The translations under genes and the position numbers were made by a program. A DNA stretch of 64,000 nt from an uncultured Collinsella sp. (GTDB lineage: Bacteria > Actinomycetota > Coriobacteriia > Coriobacteriales > Coriobacteriaceae): positions 62,001 to 126,000 of the forward strand of contig CAKUGR010000001.1 of the NCBI GenBank assembly GCA_934654775.1. The letters run 5' to 3'. Under the pieces are notes generated by a model that saw only the letters and a list, made by a program, of their open reading frames with translations, did no database searches and was not told where the DNA came from. Positions 9,140 to 18,047 of the stretch are shown piece by piece (position 1 is the first letter of the stretch; the number at the start of each line of letters is the position of its first letter).

Positions 9140-10120
9140 ATGAAGGACATCACCATCAGCCGCAGGAGCCTTCTTGTCTCCGCTGGCCTGCTCGCGCTCG
9201 CTCCGCTCGCCGGATGCGGCGGCAACTCTGGTTCCGGCTCCGCTGCCGCCGGTTCCGACTACACTATCGGCGTTTTGCAGCTCACCGAGCACTCCGCACT
9301 CGATGCCGCCAACGACGGCTTCGTCAAGGCCATTAAGAAGAGCGGTCTCAAGGTCAAGATCGACCAGAAGAACGCCCAAAACGACCAGTCCACGTGCAAG
9401 TCCATTGCCGACAAGTTCGTAGGCGACGGCGTCGACCTGATCTATGCCATCGCTACGCCCGCCGCGCAGGCTGCCGCCGGCGCCACCGCTGATATCCCCA
9501 TCGTTGGCTGCGCCATCACCGACTACGCCGCCTCCGGCCTGGTCCAGGACAACGACAAGCCCGGCACCAACGTCACGGGCGCTTCCGACCTCACCCCGGT
9601 CGCCGAGCAGCTCGAGATGATGCAGAAGGTCCTGCCCGACGTTAAGAAGGTCGGCCTGCTCTACTGCACCGCCGAGTCCAACTCCGACGTCCAGATCAAG
9701 GCCGCCAAGAAGGAGCTCGACAAGCTAGGCCTGGAGTACACCGACTTCACCGTCTCGAGCTCCAACGAGATTCAGTCCGTCGTCGAGTCCGCCGTGGGCA
9801 AGGTCGACGCGCTGTACTCCCCCACCGACAACACCATCGCCGCGGGCGCTTCGCAGGTCGGCCAGATCTGCAAGGAGAACAAGCTCCCCTTCGTGACTGG
9901 CGAGGAGGGCATGTGCAAGGCCGGCGGCCTGTTCACCCTCTCCATCAACTATGAGGACCTGGGCTACGCTGCAGGCGAGATGGCCGTCAAGATCCTGAAG
10001 GGCGAGGCCAAGCCCGAGGATATGCCGATCAAGCACCTCTCGAGCAAGGACCTGGTCGTCGTCAAAAACGACGAGATGGCCGAGGCTCTGGGTATCGACC
10101 TTTCCGCTCTGGACGAATAA
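9140..10120 (+). CDS. ABC transporter substrate-binding lipoprotein (PF04392-type)
   Basis: Extracytoplasmic binding protein of 326 residues. The N-terminus has SRRSLL followed by a hydrophobic stretch and LAGC, so it is a lipoprotein anchored at Cys26, possibly exported through Tat because of the twin arginine. The mature part (YTIGVLQLTEHSALDAANDG, later TGASDLTPVAEQLEMMQKVL) matches the ABC_sub_bind family, the relatives of TrpX. The permease and ATPase genes follow. Known or predicted substrates in the family include tryptophan and other amino acids; nothing here, such as a T-box, fixes the ligand. A promoter-like TATAGT lies about 70 bp upstream. Confidence 0.92.
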   Translation: MKDITISRRSLLVSAGLLALAPLAGCGGNSGSGSAAAGSDYTIGVLQLTEHSALDAANDGFVKAIKKSGLKVKIDQKNAQNDQSTCKSIADKFVGDGVDLIYAIATPAAQAAAGATADIPIVGCAITDYAASGLVQDNDKPGTNVTGASDLTPVAEQLEMMQKVLPDVKKVGLLYCTAESNSDVQIKAAKKELDKLGLEYTDFTVSSSNEIQSVVESAVGKVDALYSPTDNTIAAGASQVGQICKENKLPFVTGEEGMCKAGGLFTLSINYEDLGYAAGEMAVKILKGEAKPEDMPIKHLSSKDLVVVKNDEMAEALGIDLSALDE

Positions 10121-10191
10121 CGCCATGCGCGGTGACGCGTCTAGGGCCCGCACGCGCGCCACAGCTGCGTATTTCAATATCTGAGTCATTG

Positions 10192-10220
10192 GGGCGAACG
10201 CTAAAGACCGGCGTTCGCCC
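10192..10220 (+). terminator. Hairpin between binding protein and permease genes
   Basis: GGGCGAACGC and GCGTTCGCCC form a perfect 10-bp stem, followed by a weak T-rich stretch. It may be a partial terminator that lets the binding protein be made in excess over the membrane parts. Confidence 0.6.
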
Positions 10221-10324
10221 TGCTTGTTTCGGATAAGACAAAACATCCGTCCGCAGCTCTTTTATGCATTGGTACCGCTATTATGGAAAATCACGTGTCC
10301 ACCCTATCCTAGGAGGTATGAAGC

Positions 10325-11248
10325 ATGCTCATTGCATTGCAGGGCGCCGTTTCGCAGGGCGTCCTCTGGGGCATTATGGTGCTCGGCGTGTTTATCACGT
10401 TCCGCCTGCTCGACATCCCCGATATGACCTGCGACGGCAGCTTTGCCCTCGGCGGCTGTGTTTGCGCCGTGCTCATCGTCAACAATAACGTCGACCCCTT
10501 GCTCGCCGTGCTGGCCGGCATGTGCGCCGGCGCCATCGCGGGCGCCGTCACGGGCATCTTGACCACCGTTTTTGAGATTCCTGCAATCCTCGCCGGAATC
10601 CTCACGCAGATCAGTCTGTGGTCCATCAACCTGCGCATCATGGGCAAGTCCAACACGCCCATCCTTGCCAAGGGCACTATCTTCTCATCCGTCAGCCACA
10701 TGACGGGCCTGCCGCAGTCCACCGTCGCCATCATCCTGGGCATTGTGCTGGCCGTGGCCATCGTCGCCATCCTGTACTGGTTCTTTGGCACCGAGATCGG
10801 CTCGGCGCTGCGTGCCACCGGCAACAACGAGTACATGATCCGCGCCCTGGGCGTCAACACCAACTCCACCAAGATGATCGCCCTCGTGCTCTCCAACGCC
10901 CTTATCGGCCTTTCGGGTGCGCTCATCTGCCAGAGCCAGAAGTACGCTGACATTGGCATGGGCACCGGCGCCATCGTTATCGGTCTTGCTGCCATTGTTA
11001 TCGGCGAGGTGCTCGGCCGCCTGCTGCCCGGCGGTCTGACGCAGTTTAGCGTCCGTCTTGCCTCTGCCGTCTTTGGCTCCGTGGTGTACTTCCTCATTCG
11101 CGCCATCGTGCTGCAGCTGGGCATGGACGCCAACGACATGAAGCTGCTCTCCGCCGTGATCGTTGCCGTGGCCCTGTGCGTGCCCGTGGTTTGGGAGCGC
11201 TATAAGCTCCGCAGCTCCTACACAAAGGGGGATGAGGCAGATGCTTAA
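10325..11248 (+). CDS. ABC transporter permease (BPD_transp_2 family)
   Basis: A 307-residue integral membrane protein with about eight hydrophobic helices. It belongs to the family of LivH/RbsC-type permeases that pair with PF04392 binding proteins (TrpY-like). The sequence LRATGNNEYMIRALGVNT is the cytoplasmic loop that contacts the ATPase. The ATG at 10325 follows TAGGAGG. The 3' end overlaps the next gene by 8 bp, so the two are translationally coupled. It forms the membrane channel of the importer coded at 9140-12035. Confidence 0.92.
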   Translation: MLIALQGAVSQGVLWGIMVLGVFITFRLLDIPDMTCDGSFALGGCVCAVLIVNNNVDPLLAVLAGMCAGAIAGAVTGILTTVFEIPAILAGILTQISLWSINLRIMGKSNTPILAKGTIFSSVSHMTGLPQSTVAIILGIVLAVAIVAILYWFFGTEIGSALRATGNNEYMIRALGVNTNSTKMIALVLSNALIGLSGALICQSQKYADIGMGTGAIVIGLAAIVIGEVLGRLLPGGLTQFSVRLASAVFGSVVYFLIRAIVLQLGMDANDMKLLSAVIVAVALCVPVVWERYKLRSSYTKGDEADA

Positions 11249-12035
11249 GCTCTCGCACGTCAAGAAGACCTTTAACAAGGGCACCGTCACCGAGAAGCGC
11301 GCACTCACCGGCGTCGACCTTACCCTGAATGATGGCGACTTTGTAACCGTGATCGGCGGCAACGGCGCCGGCAAGTCCACGCTGCTCAACATGATTGCCG
11401 GCGTGTATCCGCTCGATTCGGGCGTTATTGAGCTCGACGGCAACGATATCTCGCGTCTGAGCGAGTCGCAGCGCGCCAAGTACCTGGGCCGTGTGTTCCA
11501 GGACCCCATGCGCGGCACCGCAGCCGACATGCAGATTGCCGAGAATCTAGCCCTCGCCAAGCGCCGCGGCCAGCGTCGCGGCCTTTCGTGGGGCGTCACC
11601 AAGGCAGAAAAGGACGAGTACGTTGAGCTGCTCAAACGCCTGGACCTTGGCCTGGACACACGCCTCAACGCCAAGGTCGGTCTGCTCTCGGGCGGCCAGC
11701 GCCAGGCACTCACCCTGCTGATGGCCACGCTCACCAAGCCGCGTCTGCTGCTGCTCGACGAGCACACCGCCGCACTCGACCCCAAGACGGCTTCTAAGGT
11801 GCTCAACCTGACCGAGGAGATCGTCGACGAGAACCACCTGACCACGCTCATGGTCACGCATAACATGAACGACGCCATCCGTCTGGGCAATCGCCTGATC
11901 ATGATGCACGAGGGCCATGTTATCTACGACGTGGCCGGCGACGAGAAAAAGTCGCTCACCGTCGCCGACCTGCTCCAGAAGTTCGAGGAGGTCTCGGGCG
12001 GCGAGCTCGCCAACGACCGCATGCTGCTGAGCTAA
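11241..12035 (+). CDS. ABC transporter ATP-binding protein
   Basis: A 264-residue ATPase that powers the importer coded by the two preceding genes. Walker A is GGNGAGKST, the signature is LLSGGQRQAL and Walker B is LLLLDEHTAALD, with the switch His in VTHNMNDA. Of two in-frame ATGs, 11241 has the better spacing to the G-rich ribosome site, whereas 11232 sits on it. An upstream frame reaching 11163 lies inside the permease gene and is not used. The gene ends at a GGGGACAGG-loop terminator. Confidence 0.93.
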   Translation: MLKLSHVKKTFNKGTVTEKRALTGVDLTLNDGDFVTVIGGNGAGKSTLLNMIAGVYPLDSGVIELDGNDISRLSESQRAKYLGRVFQDPMRGTAADMQIAENLALAKRRGQRRGLSWGVTKAEKDEYVELLKRLDLGLDTRLNAKVGLLSGGQRQALTLLMATLTKPRLLLLDEHTAALDPKTASKVLNLTEEIVDENHLTTLMVTHNMNDAIRLGNRLIMMHEGHVIYDVAGDEKKSLTVADLLQKFEEVSGGELANDRMLLS

Positions 12036-12043
12036 CGACCTAG

Positions 12044-12085
12044 AAAACCACCACAAAGGGGACAGGCACCTTTGTGGTGGTTTTT
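12044..12085 (+). terminator. Terminator with GGGGACAGG loop (copy 1)
   Basis: AAACCACCACAAAGG pairs with CCTTTGTGGTGGTTT and is followed by T residues. The loop reads GGACAGGCA. It is nearly identical to hairpins at 12951 and 15667. Confidence 0.93.
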
Positions 12086-12106
12086 GTTAACCCTTATATC
12101 GAGCAC

Positions 12107-12140
12107 AGAAGCCCGTCCGAATTTGATCGGACGGGCTTCT
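12107..12140 (+). terminator. Hairpin before the mscS gene
   Basis: A perfect 14-bp stem, AGAAGCCCGTCCGA with its complement, around ATTTGA. It lies 44 bp before the mscS start. It could be a second terminator or a leader structure. Confidence 0.65.
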
Positions 12141-12183
12141 TGGTGGGTATCATGGTTGAACGATCATGAGGAGGTTTCCCTAC

Positions 12184-12951
12184 ATGGAATTGTTTGAGCC
12201 AATTCTTCATTTCTTTGCACAACGATGGGTCCACAACATCATCTGGGCAGGTATCTTGGCTATCGGCACCGCCGTTGCCGCCAAGGTCGCGTCCAAGACC
12301 CTGCACCACCTGCTTAGCCGCGACGATAACCCACTCCCTTCATCAAGCATCTTCATCAACATCGCGCGCGCCGTCATCTGGATGATCGGTGGCAGCTTTA
12401 TCCTCGACAACTGCTTTGGCATTAACGCAAACGCCCTCGTCGCCGCTCTTGGCGTCGGCGGCATCGCCATCTCACTCGGCTTTCAGGACACGCTGTCAAA
12501 CCTTATCGGTGGCATGCAGGTGACGTTTATGGGCATCATCAAGCCCGGCGACAATATCGAGGTCGGTGGCGTATCGGGCGTGATCCAAGATATCACCTGG
12601 CGCCATACGACCATCGAGGACGCCTGCGGGCAGACTATCATCGTCCCCAACTCAAATATCTCCAAGAACACGCTCGTGCACTTGATGCCCTTTGGGCGCG
12701 TTGCCGTGCCCGTTGCCGTAAAGGACACGTCCAAGTGGGCTTCACTGGACGCGCTGGCAGATGAACTCACCGACGCCACCAAGGCCGCCGTGCTTCCCAT
12801 CTCGGGCTTTGACAAGGAGCCCTACGTGCTCTTTAGCGAGATCGGCGACTTTGGCGTCAAGGGCAAAATCATCTTTATCGTCAGCGACGATAGCACTACC
12901 TTCACGGCAGCCGACGCCTGCATCCGCGCCATCGCCCCAATCATCGCCTAA
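12184..12951 (+). CDS. Small-conductance mechanosensitive channel (MscS family)
   Basis: A 255-residue membrane protein that opens under membrane tension to release solutes after osmotic downshock. Two or three N-terminal hydrophobic segments end in the pore helix region ALVAALGVGGIAISLGFQDT. The beta domain follows, with GMQVTFMGIIKPGDNIEVGG and GVIQDITWRHTTIEDACGQ. Length is near that of short MscS proteins. The start is put at ATG 12184, behind GAGGAGG; an ATG at 12166 overlaps that ribosome site. The gene appears monocistronic between two hairpin terminators. Confidence 0.92.
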   Translation: MELFEPILHFFAQRWVHNIIWAGILAIGTAVAAKVASKTLHHLLSRDDNPLPSSSIFINIARAVIWMIGGSFILDNCFGINANALVAALGVGGIAISLGFQDTLSNLIGGMQVTFMGIIKPGDNIEVGGVSGVIQDITWRHTTIEDACGQTIIVPNSNISKNTLVHLMPFGRVAVPVAVKDTSKWASLDALADELTDATKAAVLPISGFDKEPYVLFSEIGDFGVKGKIIFIVSDDSTTFTAADACIRAIAPIIA

Positions 12952-12989
12952 AACCACCACAAAGGGGACAGGCACCTTTGTGGTGGTTT
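12951..12989 (+). terminator. Terminator with GGGGACAGG loop (copy 2)
   Basis: AAACCACCACAAAGG with CCTTTGTGGTGGTTT, starting on the last base of the mscS stop codon. Stem and loop match the copy at 12044. Confidence 0.9.
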
Positions 12990-13045
12990 CGCATCGTGGT
13001 ACCATGGTTCATATCGTTGTTTAAACGACTAAGGGAGTAGACGCC

Positions 13046-14962
13046 ATGGAAGAGGCCTATCGTCAAGCACGCAAGCGCGGCGAGCAGGGACGCCGCCACG
13101 CCATCAGTCAAAGCGAGCACCCTTACCTTACGGACCTCGATAGCCTCGTTGCCCAGCTCCCCTTAGGTCAGCGAGAGAGCGTCGGCCTAAGGGACATTCC
13201 GCTCGAAATGGTCGTCGGCACAGTCACCAAGGGCCGTCAGTCCGCCTTTTCATGCAACTTTATGCCCCTGTTGCCGTTCAACACCGAGTTCGCCCGCAAG
13301 TGGTCCAACCTCTACGACATCCAGGTGACCGAGGGCTATCGCGACCCCATCATCGTCACCGAGTTCATGCATCGGTTTTACGTCCAGGAGGGCAACAAGC
13401 GCGTCAGCGTCCTCAAATTCCTGGACGCCCCGACGGTTTCGGCCAAGGTCACCCGTCTCTACCCCGGCACATGGGATTCCGTCGAAAGTCGCCTGTACGG
13501 CGAGTTCTGCGCGTTTTGGCGCGTCTGCCCCCTATACGATATTGAGTTCTCGCGCGAGGGAAGCTACGAGACGCTCGCCAAGATGCTCGGCCAGGACCTT
13601 GTCGAAAAGTGGCCACAGAAAAAGGTCGACTACCTGCGCCACACCTTCCTACTCTTTAAGCGCGCCTACCTTCGCGCAGGCGGCGACCACCTGGACATTA
13701 CGCCCGCCGACGCCATGCTCGTCTACCTCAATGTGTACAACCAGGACCGCCTGCTAGATACGCCGACGGATATCGTCGTAAACCGCCTGTGCAAGATTTG
13801 GCGCGAGCTGGTCATTGCCGGCAAAAATGACGAGGACAAGGTCGATCTTGTCGAGGCACCGAGCGTCGATGAGGGAGAGGCGCCCGCCAAGTCCACCTCC
13901 GGCGTGCTCAACTTCTTTATGGGCAAGACCGTCTACTCGGCTGCCAACCCCCTGCGCATCGCCTTTATCCATGAATTCCCCTGCGCTACGTCGAGCTGGG
14001 ACAGCCTGCACGACCAAGGGCGCCAGTATCTCGACGAGCACTTTGGCGGCATCGTGCGCACCGAAGCATTCGAGGACTGCCACGATCCGGACGTGTTCTA
14101 CGCCGCCGTCGAAACGGCTGTCAAACATGGAGACAACGTCATCTTCTCGACCTCGCACCGCCTGATGGAATATACGCTCAGGGCTGCTGTTGAGTATCCC
14201 CAGGTTCGGTTCCTTAACTGCTCTATCGGCCTTCCCCACCAAAGCGTCCGTTCGTACTTTGGCAAGATGTACGAGGCCAAGTTTCTCCTGGGCGCCCTTG
14301 CCGCCAGCATGGCGGACAACCACCGCATCGGTTACCACGCGTCGGTCTTCGCCTCGGGCGCACTCAGCGAGATCAATGCCTTTGCCATCGGCGCCTCGCT
14401 GCTCGACCCCCGTGCGCAAATTATCCTGACCTGGGGCGATGTGCCCGCCGGAGGCCTTGCCGAGGCCATGTGCCGCGAAGGCGTGAGCGTCATGACCGGC
14501 GCTGACATGTCAAAGTCGCTCGAAGACCCTACGGCCTACGGACTCCACCGTCTGGTCGATGACAAGGTCGTCGGCATCGCCATGCCGGTATGGAACTGGG
14601 GCCGATACTACGAGCTTATCGTGCGTAGCCTGCTGCATGGTACCTGGGATGAGACCAGTGACGACAGTCAGGTTCGCGCCGTCAACTACTGGTACGGCAT
14701 GAGCTCGGGCGTTATCGACATTCGCTACGCTCCGGGCCTGCCCTATCAGACGCGCAAACTGGTGCAGCTGCTCCGCAATGGCATCGTAGAGGGCTCCATC
14801 AACCCCTTTGGCGGCGAGCTCCATAGCCAAGACGGCGTGGTGCAGATCGAAGGCTTTCCCCCGCTGCCGAGCACGCAAATCGTCGAGATGAACTGGCTGG
14901 CCGACAACGTGGTAGGCACGATACCGCAGCCCAACGATGAGCCGAAAGTCCGCGCCCTATGA
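13046..14962 (+). CDS. Cytoplasmic BMP/PnrA-like protein with N-terminal ParB-like segment
   Basis: A 638-residue protein with no signal peptide or membrane helix. Residues about 60-140 contain PIIVTEFMHRFYVQEGNKRV, which resembles the ParB/Srx-type pattern. From about residue 310 to the end it resembles BMP-family (PnrA/TmpC) nucleoside-binding proteins: LRIAFIHEFPCATSSWDSLH, MYEAKFLLGALAASMADN and NPFGGEL. BMP proteins are normally exported lipoproteins, so a cytoplasmic form is unusual and suggests an intracellular sensor or enzyme. The gene overlaps the following phosphoesterase gene by 4 bp (ATGA), so the two are probably coupled. The domain assignments are by pattern only; the function is not known to me. 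Confidence 0.7.
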   Translation: MEEAYRQARKRGEQGRRHAISQSEHPYLTDLDSLVAQLPLGQRESVGLRDIPLEMVVGTVTKGRQSAFSCNFMPLLPFNTEFARKWSNLYDIQVTEGYRDPIIVTEFMHRFYVQEGNKRVSVLKFLDAPTVSAKVTRLYPGTWDSVESRLYGEFCAFWRVCPLYDIEFSREGSYETLAKMLGQDLVEKWPQKKVDYLRHTFLLFKRAYLRAGGDHLDITPADAMLVYLNVYNQDRLLDTPTDIVVNRLCKIWRELVIAGKNDEDKVDLVEAPSVDEGEAPAKSTSGVLNFFMGKTVYSAANPLRIAFIHEFPCATSSWDSLHDQGRQYLDEHFGGIVRTEAFEDCHDPDVFYAAVETAVKHGDNVIFSTSHRLMEYTLRAAVEYPQVRFLNCSIGLPHQSVRSYFGKMYEAKFLLGALAASMADNHRIGYHASVFASGALSEINAFAIGASLLDPRAQIILTWGDVPAGGLAEAMCREGVSVMTGADMSKSLEDPTAYGLHRLVDDKVVGIAMPVWNWGRYYELIVRSLLHGTWDETSDDSQVRAVNYWYGMSSGVIDIRYAPGLPYQTRKLVQLLRNGIVEGSINPFGGELHSQDGVVQIEGFPPLPSTQIVEMNWLADNVVGTIPQPNDEPKVRAL

Positions 14963-15669
14963 AAATCCTTGCCATAGCCGATACCGAAGAACGATGCCTA
15001 TGGGAATGCTTTCGCAAGGAACGCTTTGAGGGTGTCGACCTGATTTTGTCCGCTGGCGACCTGGACCCGGACTATCTTGAGTTTTTGGTTACGGTCATCA
15101 ACAAGCCGCTCATCTACGTGCGCGGCAACCACGATGACCGCTACGCACGTCATGCACCGGGCGGCTGTATCTGTGTCGAAGACACCGTGTACGTGTATCG
15201 CGGCGTCCGCATTGCGGGGCTTGGCGGCTCCATGCGCTATCGAGACGGTGCCAACATGTACACCGAGCGCGAGATGACCAAGCGTATGCGCAAGCTGTCC
15301 CGCAAAGTGAGGATGGTCGGCGGCTGCGATATCTTGCTCACCCATGCACCCGCCGCCGGCGTGGGCGATCTGGATGATCTGCCACATCGAGGATTCGAAT
15401 GCTTTAACACAGCGCTCGAATCCTGGAACCCCGACTACATGGTGCACGGGCATGTGCACCAATGCTATGGTCGCGACTTTCAGCGTGAGCGCCAGCATGC
15501 ATGCGGGACAACGATCATCAACGCCTGCGGCTATACGCAGTTTGAGCTGGATGAAGCGCGCTACCCCATCCGTGGCTGGCAGGCAGCCTGGCTCAACTCG
15601 CAAACCATGCGCCGTGAGCTCAAGCGTCACGAGGCCATCGAGTCCTCTACCGCCAGAACACCCTGGTAA
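14959..15669 (+). CDS. Calcineurin-like metallophosphoesterase
   Basis: A 236-residue cytoplasmic phosphoesterase, YfcE/MJ0936-like. Metal-binding motifs in order are IADTE, GDLD, GNHDD, LLTHAP and GHVHQ. The first motif lacks the usual His (D-x-H) and has D-T-E, so one metal site may differ; the rest is complete. Translation is coupled to the upstream BMP-like gene by an ATGA overlap, which implies a shared substrate or pathway, perhaps a nucleotide derivative. A GGGGACAGG-loop terminator follows immediately. The substrate is unknown. Confidence 0.85.
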   Translation: MKILAIADTEERCLWECFRKERFEGVDLILSAGDLDPDYLEFLVTVINKPLIYVRGNHDDRYARHAPGGCICVEDTVYVYRGVRIAGLGGSMRYRDGANMYTEREMTKRMRKLSRKVRMVGGCDILLTHAPAAGVGDLDDLPHRGFECFNTALESWNPDYMVHGHVHQCYGRDFQRERQHACGTTIINACGYTQFELDEARYPIRGWQAAWLNSQTMRRELKRHEAIESSTARTPW

Positions 15670-15706
15670 CCGCCACAAAGGGGACAGGCGCCTTTGTGGC
15701 GGTTTT
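15667..15706 (+). terminator. Terminator with GGGGACAGG loop (copy 3)
   Basis: AACCGCCACAAAGG with CCTTTGTGGCGGTT and a T run. Compared with copies 1 and 2 the stem changes A-T to G-C on both arms, so pairing is kept. Confidence 0.92.
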
Positions 15707-15720
15707 GGCCTGAGATAGCA

Positions 15721-15758
15721 AGAAACCCGGTCCTGCACGAGGCAGAACCGGGTTTCTT
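15721..15758. terminator. Bidirectional terminator between convergent genes
   Basis: AGAAACCCGGTCCTGC pairs with GCAGAACCGGGTTTCTT with one imperfect position. T-rich on both sides, it can end rplA (minus) and back up the plus-strand terminator. Confidence 0.88.
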
Positions 15759-15794
15759 AAGCAATGCTTGCTTTGCTCAGGCAGTAACTAAAAG

Positions 15795-16502
15795 TTACTC
15801 AGCCAGGAAGTCACGCTGGACAGCGGGATCGACCTTGACGCCAGGGCCCATGGTGGAAGACACGGAGATGGACTTGACGTACTTGCCCTTAGCAGAAGAG
15901 GGCTTGACGCGCAGGATCTCGGTGTACAGGGCAGCGTAGTTCTCCACGAGCTGCTGCTCAGAGAAGGACTTCTTGCCCAGGGGCACGTGGCAGATGCCGT
16001 AACGGTCGGCGCGATACTCAACGCGGCCGGCCTTGAGCTCGGAGACCATCTTGGCGACGTCCATGGTCACGGTGCCGAGCTTGGGGTTCGGCATGAGGCC
16101 ACGGGGACCAAGGATCTTACCGATGCGGCCAACCTTGGCCATCATGTTCGGCGTAGCGATAGCAGCGTCGAAGTTGATCTCGCCCTTCTGGATCTGGGCG
16201 ACGAGCTCGTCGGAACCGATGATGTCGGCGCCGGCAGCCTCGGCCTCGCGGGCCTTCTCGCCCTCGGCGAAGACGGCAACACGAACGGTCTTGCCGGTGC
16301 CGTGGGGCAGGGAGATGGAACCACGGATGTTCTGGTCAGCCTTACGAGTATCGATGCCCAGACGGAAGTGGGCCTCGACGGTCTCGTCGAACTTGGCGGT
16401 GTCGAGCTCCTTGATGAGCTTGGCAGCCTGAAGGGGGGTGTAGAGCGTGGCGCGGTCGATCTTCTCGGCAGCGGCGTTATAGCTCTTACCATGCTTAGCC
16501 AT
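15795..16502 (-). CDS. rplA: 50S ribosomal protein L1
   Basis: A 235-residue L1 protein that binds 23S rRNA at the E-site stalk and often represses its own operon. The sequence opens [15 protein letters not shown] and holds [17 protein letters not shown] and [20 protein letters not shown], all typical. The start is the ATG at 16502 with AGGAGG eight bases upstream; an ATG six bases earlier is too near that site. It is the last gene of the nusG-rplK-rplA unit. rplJ and rplL, which often follow, are absent. Confidence 0.97.
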   Translation of the reverse strand: MAKHGKSYNAAAEKIDRATLYTPLQAAKLIKELDTAKFDETVEAHFRLGIDTRKADQNIRGSISLPHGTGKTVRVAVFAEGEKAREAEAAGADIIGSDELVAQIQKGEINFDAAIATPNMMAKVGRIGKILGPRGLMPNPKLGTVTMDVAKMVSELKAGRVEYRADRYGICHVPLGKKSFSEQQLVENYAALYTEILRVKPSSAKGKYVKSISVSSTMGPGVKVDPAVQRDFLAE

Positions 16503-16619
16503 GTGCATTACCTCCTGTGGTTAAACGGGCGTGAGCCCTCCCACATCGTATCGTGTGCCCTATTGCACACATATAACGGGCACCCCGGCCGGAGCACCCG
16601 TCATTACCTAAAGAAATCG

Positions 16620-17048
16620 CTACTCAGCGACGGTGACGCCCATGGAGCGGGCGGTACCGGCGATGATCTTCTTGGCGGCGTCAATGTCGTTGGCATTGAG
16701 GTCCGGCATCTTGATCTCGGCGATCTTGGTGAGCTGCTCCTGGGAGAGCTGACCGACCTTGTCGGCCTGGGGCTTAGCGGAACCAGACTTGAGGTTCAGC
16801 TCCTTCTTGATGAGGTGAGCCGCCGGCGGGGTCTTGGTGATGAAGGAGAAGGACTTGTCCTCGTAGACAGAAATCTCAACGGGGATGATGTCGCCCTTCT
16901 TGTCCTGCGTCTCGGCGTTAAAGGCCTGGCAGAACTGCATGATGTTCACGCCAGCAGCGCCCAGGGCGGGGCCGACGGGAGGAGCGGGGTTAGCTGCACC
17001 AGCAGGAATCTGGAGCTTAATGACGTTGGCAACCTTCTTCTCAGCCAT
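16620..17048 (-). CDS. rplK: 50S ribosomal protein L11
   Basis: A 142-residue L11, part of the GTPase-associated centre. The sequence has [39 protein letters not shown] and a C-terminal [11 protein letters not shown], all conserved. The ATG at 17048 with GAAAGGA six bases upstream is preferred over the ATG two codons earlier. It lies 120 bp after nusG and 117 bp before rplA, as in the standard ribosomal cluster. Confidence 0.97.
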   Translation of the reverse strand: MAEKKVANVIKLQIPAGAANPAPPVGPALGAAGVNIMQFCQAFNAETQDKKGDIIPVEISVYEDKSFSFITKTPPAAHLIKKELNLKSGSAKPQADKVGQLSQEQLTKIAEIKMPDLNANDIDAAKKIIAGTARSMGVTVAE

Positions 17049-17168
17049 GGTCATTCCTTTCGAATCACGAGTGTGAAGTACTTGCTATATCGTAAGCACG
17101 CACGTGTTAGAAGCACTCCTGAGATGAGCAGTCACAGAAGAAGCACGCTCGCGCGAACGGACGAAAAC

Positions 17169-17705
17169 TTAAGCGATGACAGCGACCTGGTTAAAGTCGA
17201 GCTCGACCGGCGTCTCGCGGCCAAAGATCATCAGCGTGACCTTGAGCTTGCCAGCCTCGGTGTTAACCTCGGAGACCTTGCCATCAAAGTCGGTAAGCGG
17301 GCCATCGGTGACGCGGACGGACGTGCCGACCTGAATATCGACCGAAGTACGCTTGGGCGAATCGCCCTTACCGGGACGACGAGTCATCTTGTTGTACTCG
17401 TCGCGGGAAAGCGGAGCGGGCTTGCCGTTGCCGCCCAGGAAACCGGTGACGCCAGGCGTGTTACGAACGCACGTCCAAGCATCGTCATCCATCTCCATGC
17501 GGACCAGGACATAACCCGGGAAAATCTTGGAATCCTTGGTCTCACGCTTGCCACCCTCTTTAATCTCGGTGACACGCTCCATAGGAATCTCGATATCAAA
17601 GATACGGTCCTGCATGCCCATAGTCTCGATGCGATGCTCGAGATCGGACTTAACGCGGTTCTCGTATCCAGAGTAAGTGTGAACGACGTACCAACGCTTA
17701 GACAT
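17169..17705 (-). CDS. nusG: Transcription termination/antitermination protein NusG
   Basis: A 178-residue transcription factor that binds RNA polymerase and couples it to ribosomes or Rho. The NGN domain opens KRWYVVHTYSGYENRVKSDL and includes FPGYVLVRMEMDD and NTPGVTGFLG. The KOW domain at the end holds VTDGPLTDFDGKVSEVN. Only 3 bp separate it from the secE stop codon, so the two are co-transcribed. Confidence 0.97.
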   Translation of the reverse strand: MSKRWYVVHTYSGYENRVKSDLEHRIETMGMQDRIFDIEIPMERVTEIKEGGKRETKDSKIFPGYVLVRMEMDDDAWTCVRNTPGVTGFLGGNGKPAPLSRDEYNKMTRRPGKGDSPKRTSVDIQVGTSVRVTDGPLTDFDGKVSEVNTEAGKLKVTLMIFGRETPVELDFNQVAVIA

Positions 17706-17708
17706 GGT

Positions 17709-18047
17709 TTAGCCCCTCAATCCAGAGAACAGAGCAAGAGCCTCGCCAAAGCCAGCATCGAGCAGAGCGATGACGACGCCGACGACGATCAGAGAAGCGC
17801 AAACGACGACCGAGTAGTTCACGAGCTCCTTCTTATCGGGCCACGTGACACGCTTCATCTCGGACTTGACGGAAGCGAAATACTTCTTGGTGCGGGCGAA
17901 GAAACCAGGCTTCTCGTTCTTCTTGGACTTCGCAGCCTTCTCGTTCTTCTTGGCAACGGCCTTCTTGGCCTCAACCTTGGAGTTGGCGGCAGCGTTATTG
18001 GCAGGTGCCGGCTGCTGAGCCTTCTTCTTGTTCTTCTTGTTGGCCAT
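17709..18047 (-). CDS. secE: Preprotein translocase subunit SecE
   Basis: A 112-residue single-span SecE. The C-terminal half has the conserved SVKSEMKRVTWPDKKEL amphipathic segment and one membrane helix (VVVCASLIVVGVVIALL). The first 48 residues are a low-complexity Lys/Ala/Asn tail, longer than in most SecE proteins and likely disordered in the cytoplasm. It is followed at once by nusG, the classic order. Confidence 0.95.
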   Translation of the reverse strand: MANKKNKKKAQQPAPANNAAANSKVEAKKAVAKKNEKAAKSKKNEKPGFFARTKKYFASVKSEMKRVTWPDKKELVNYSVVVCASLIVVGVVIALLDAGFGEALALFSGLRG

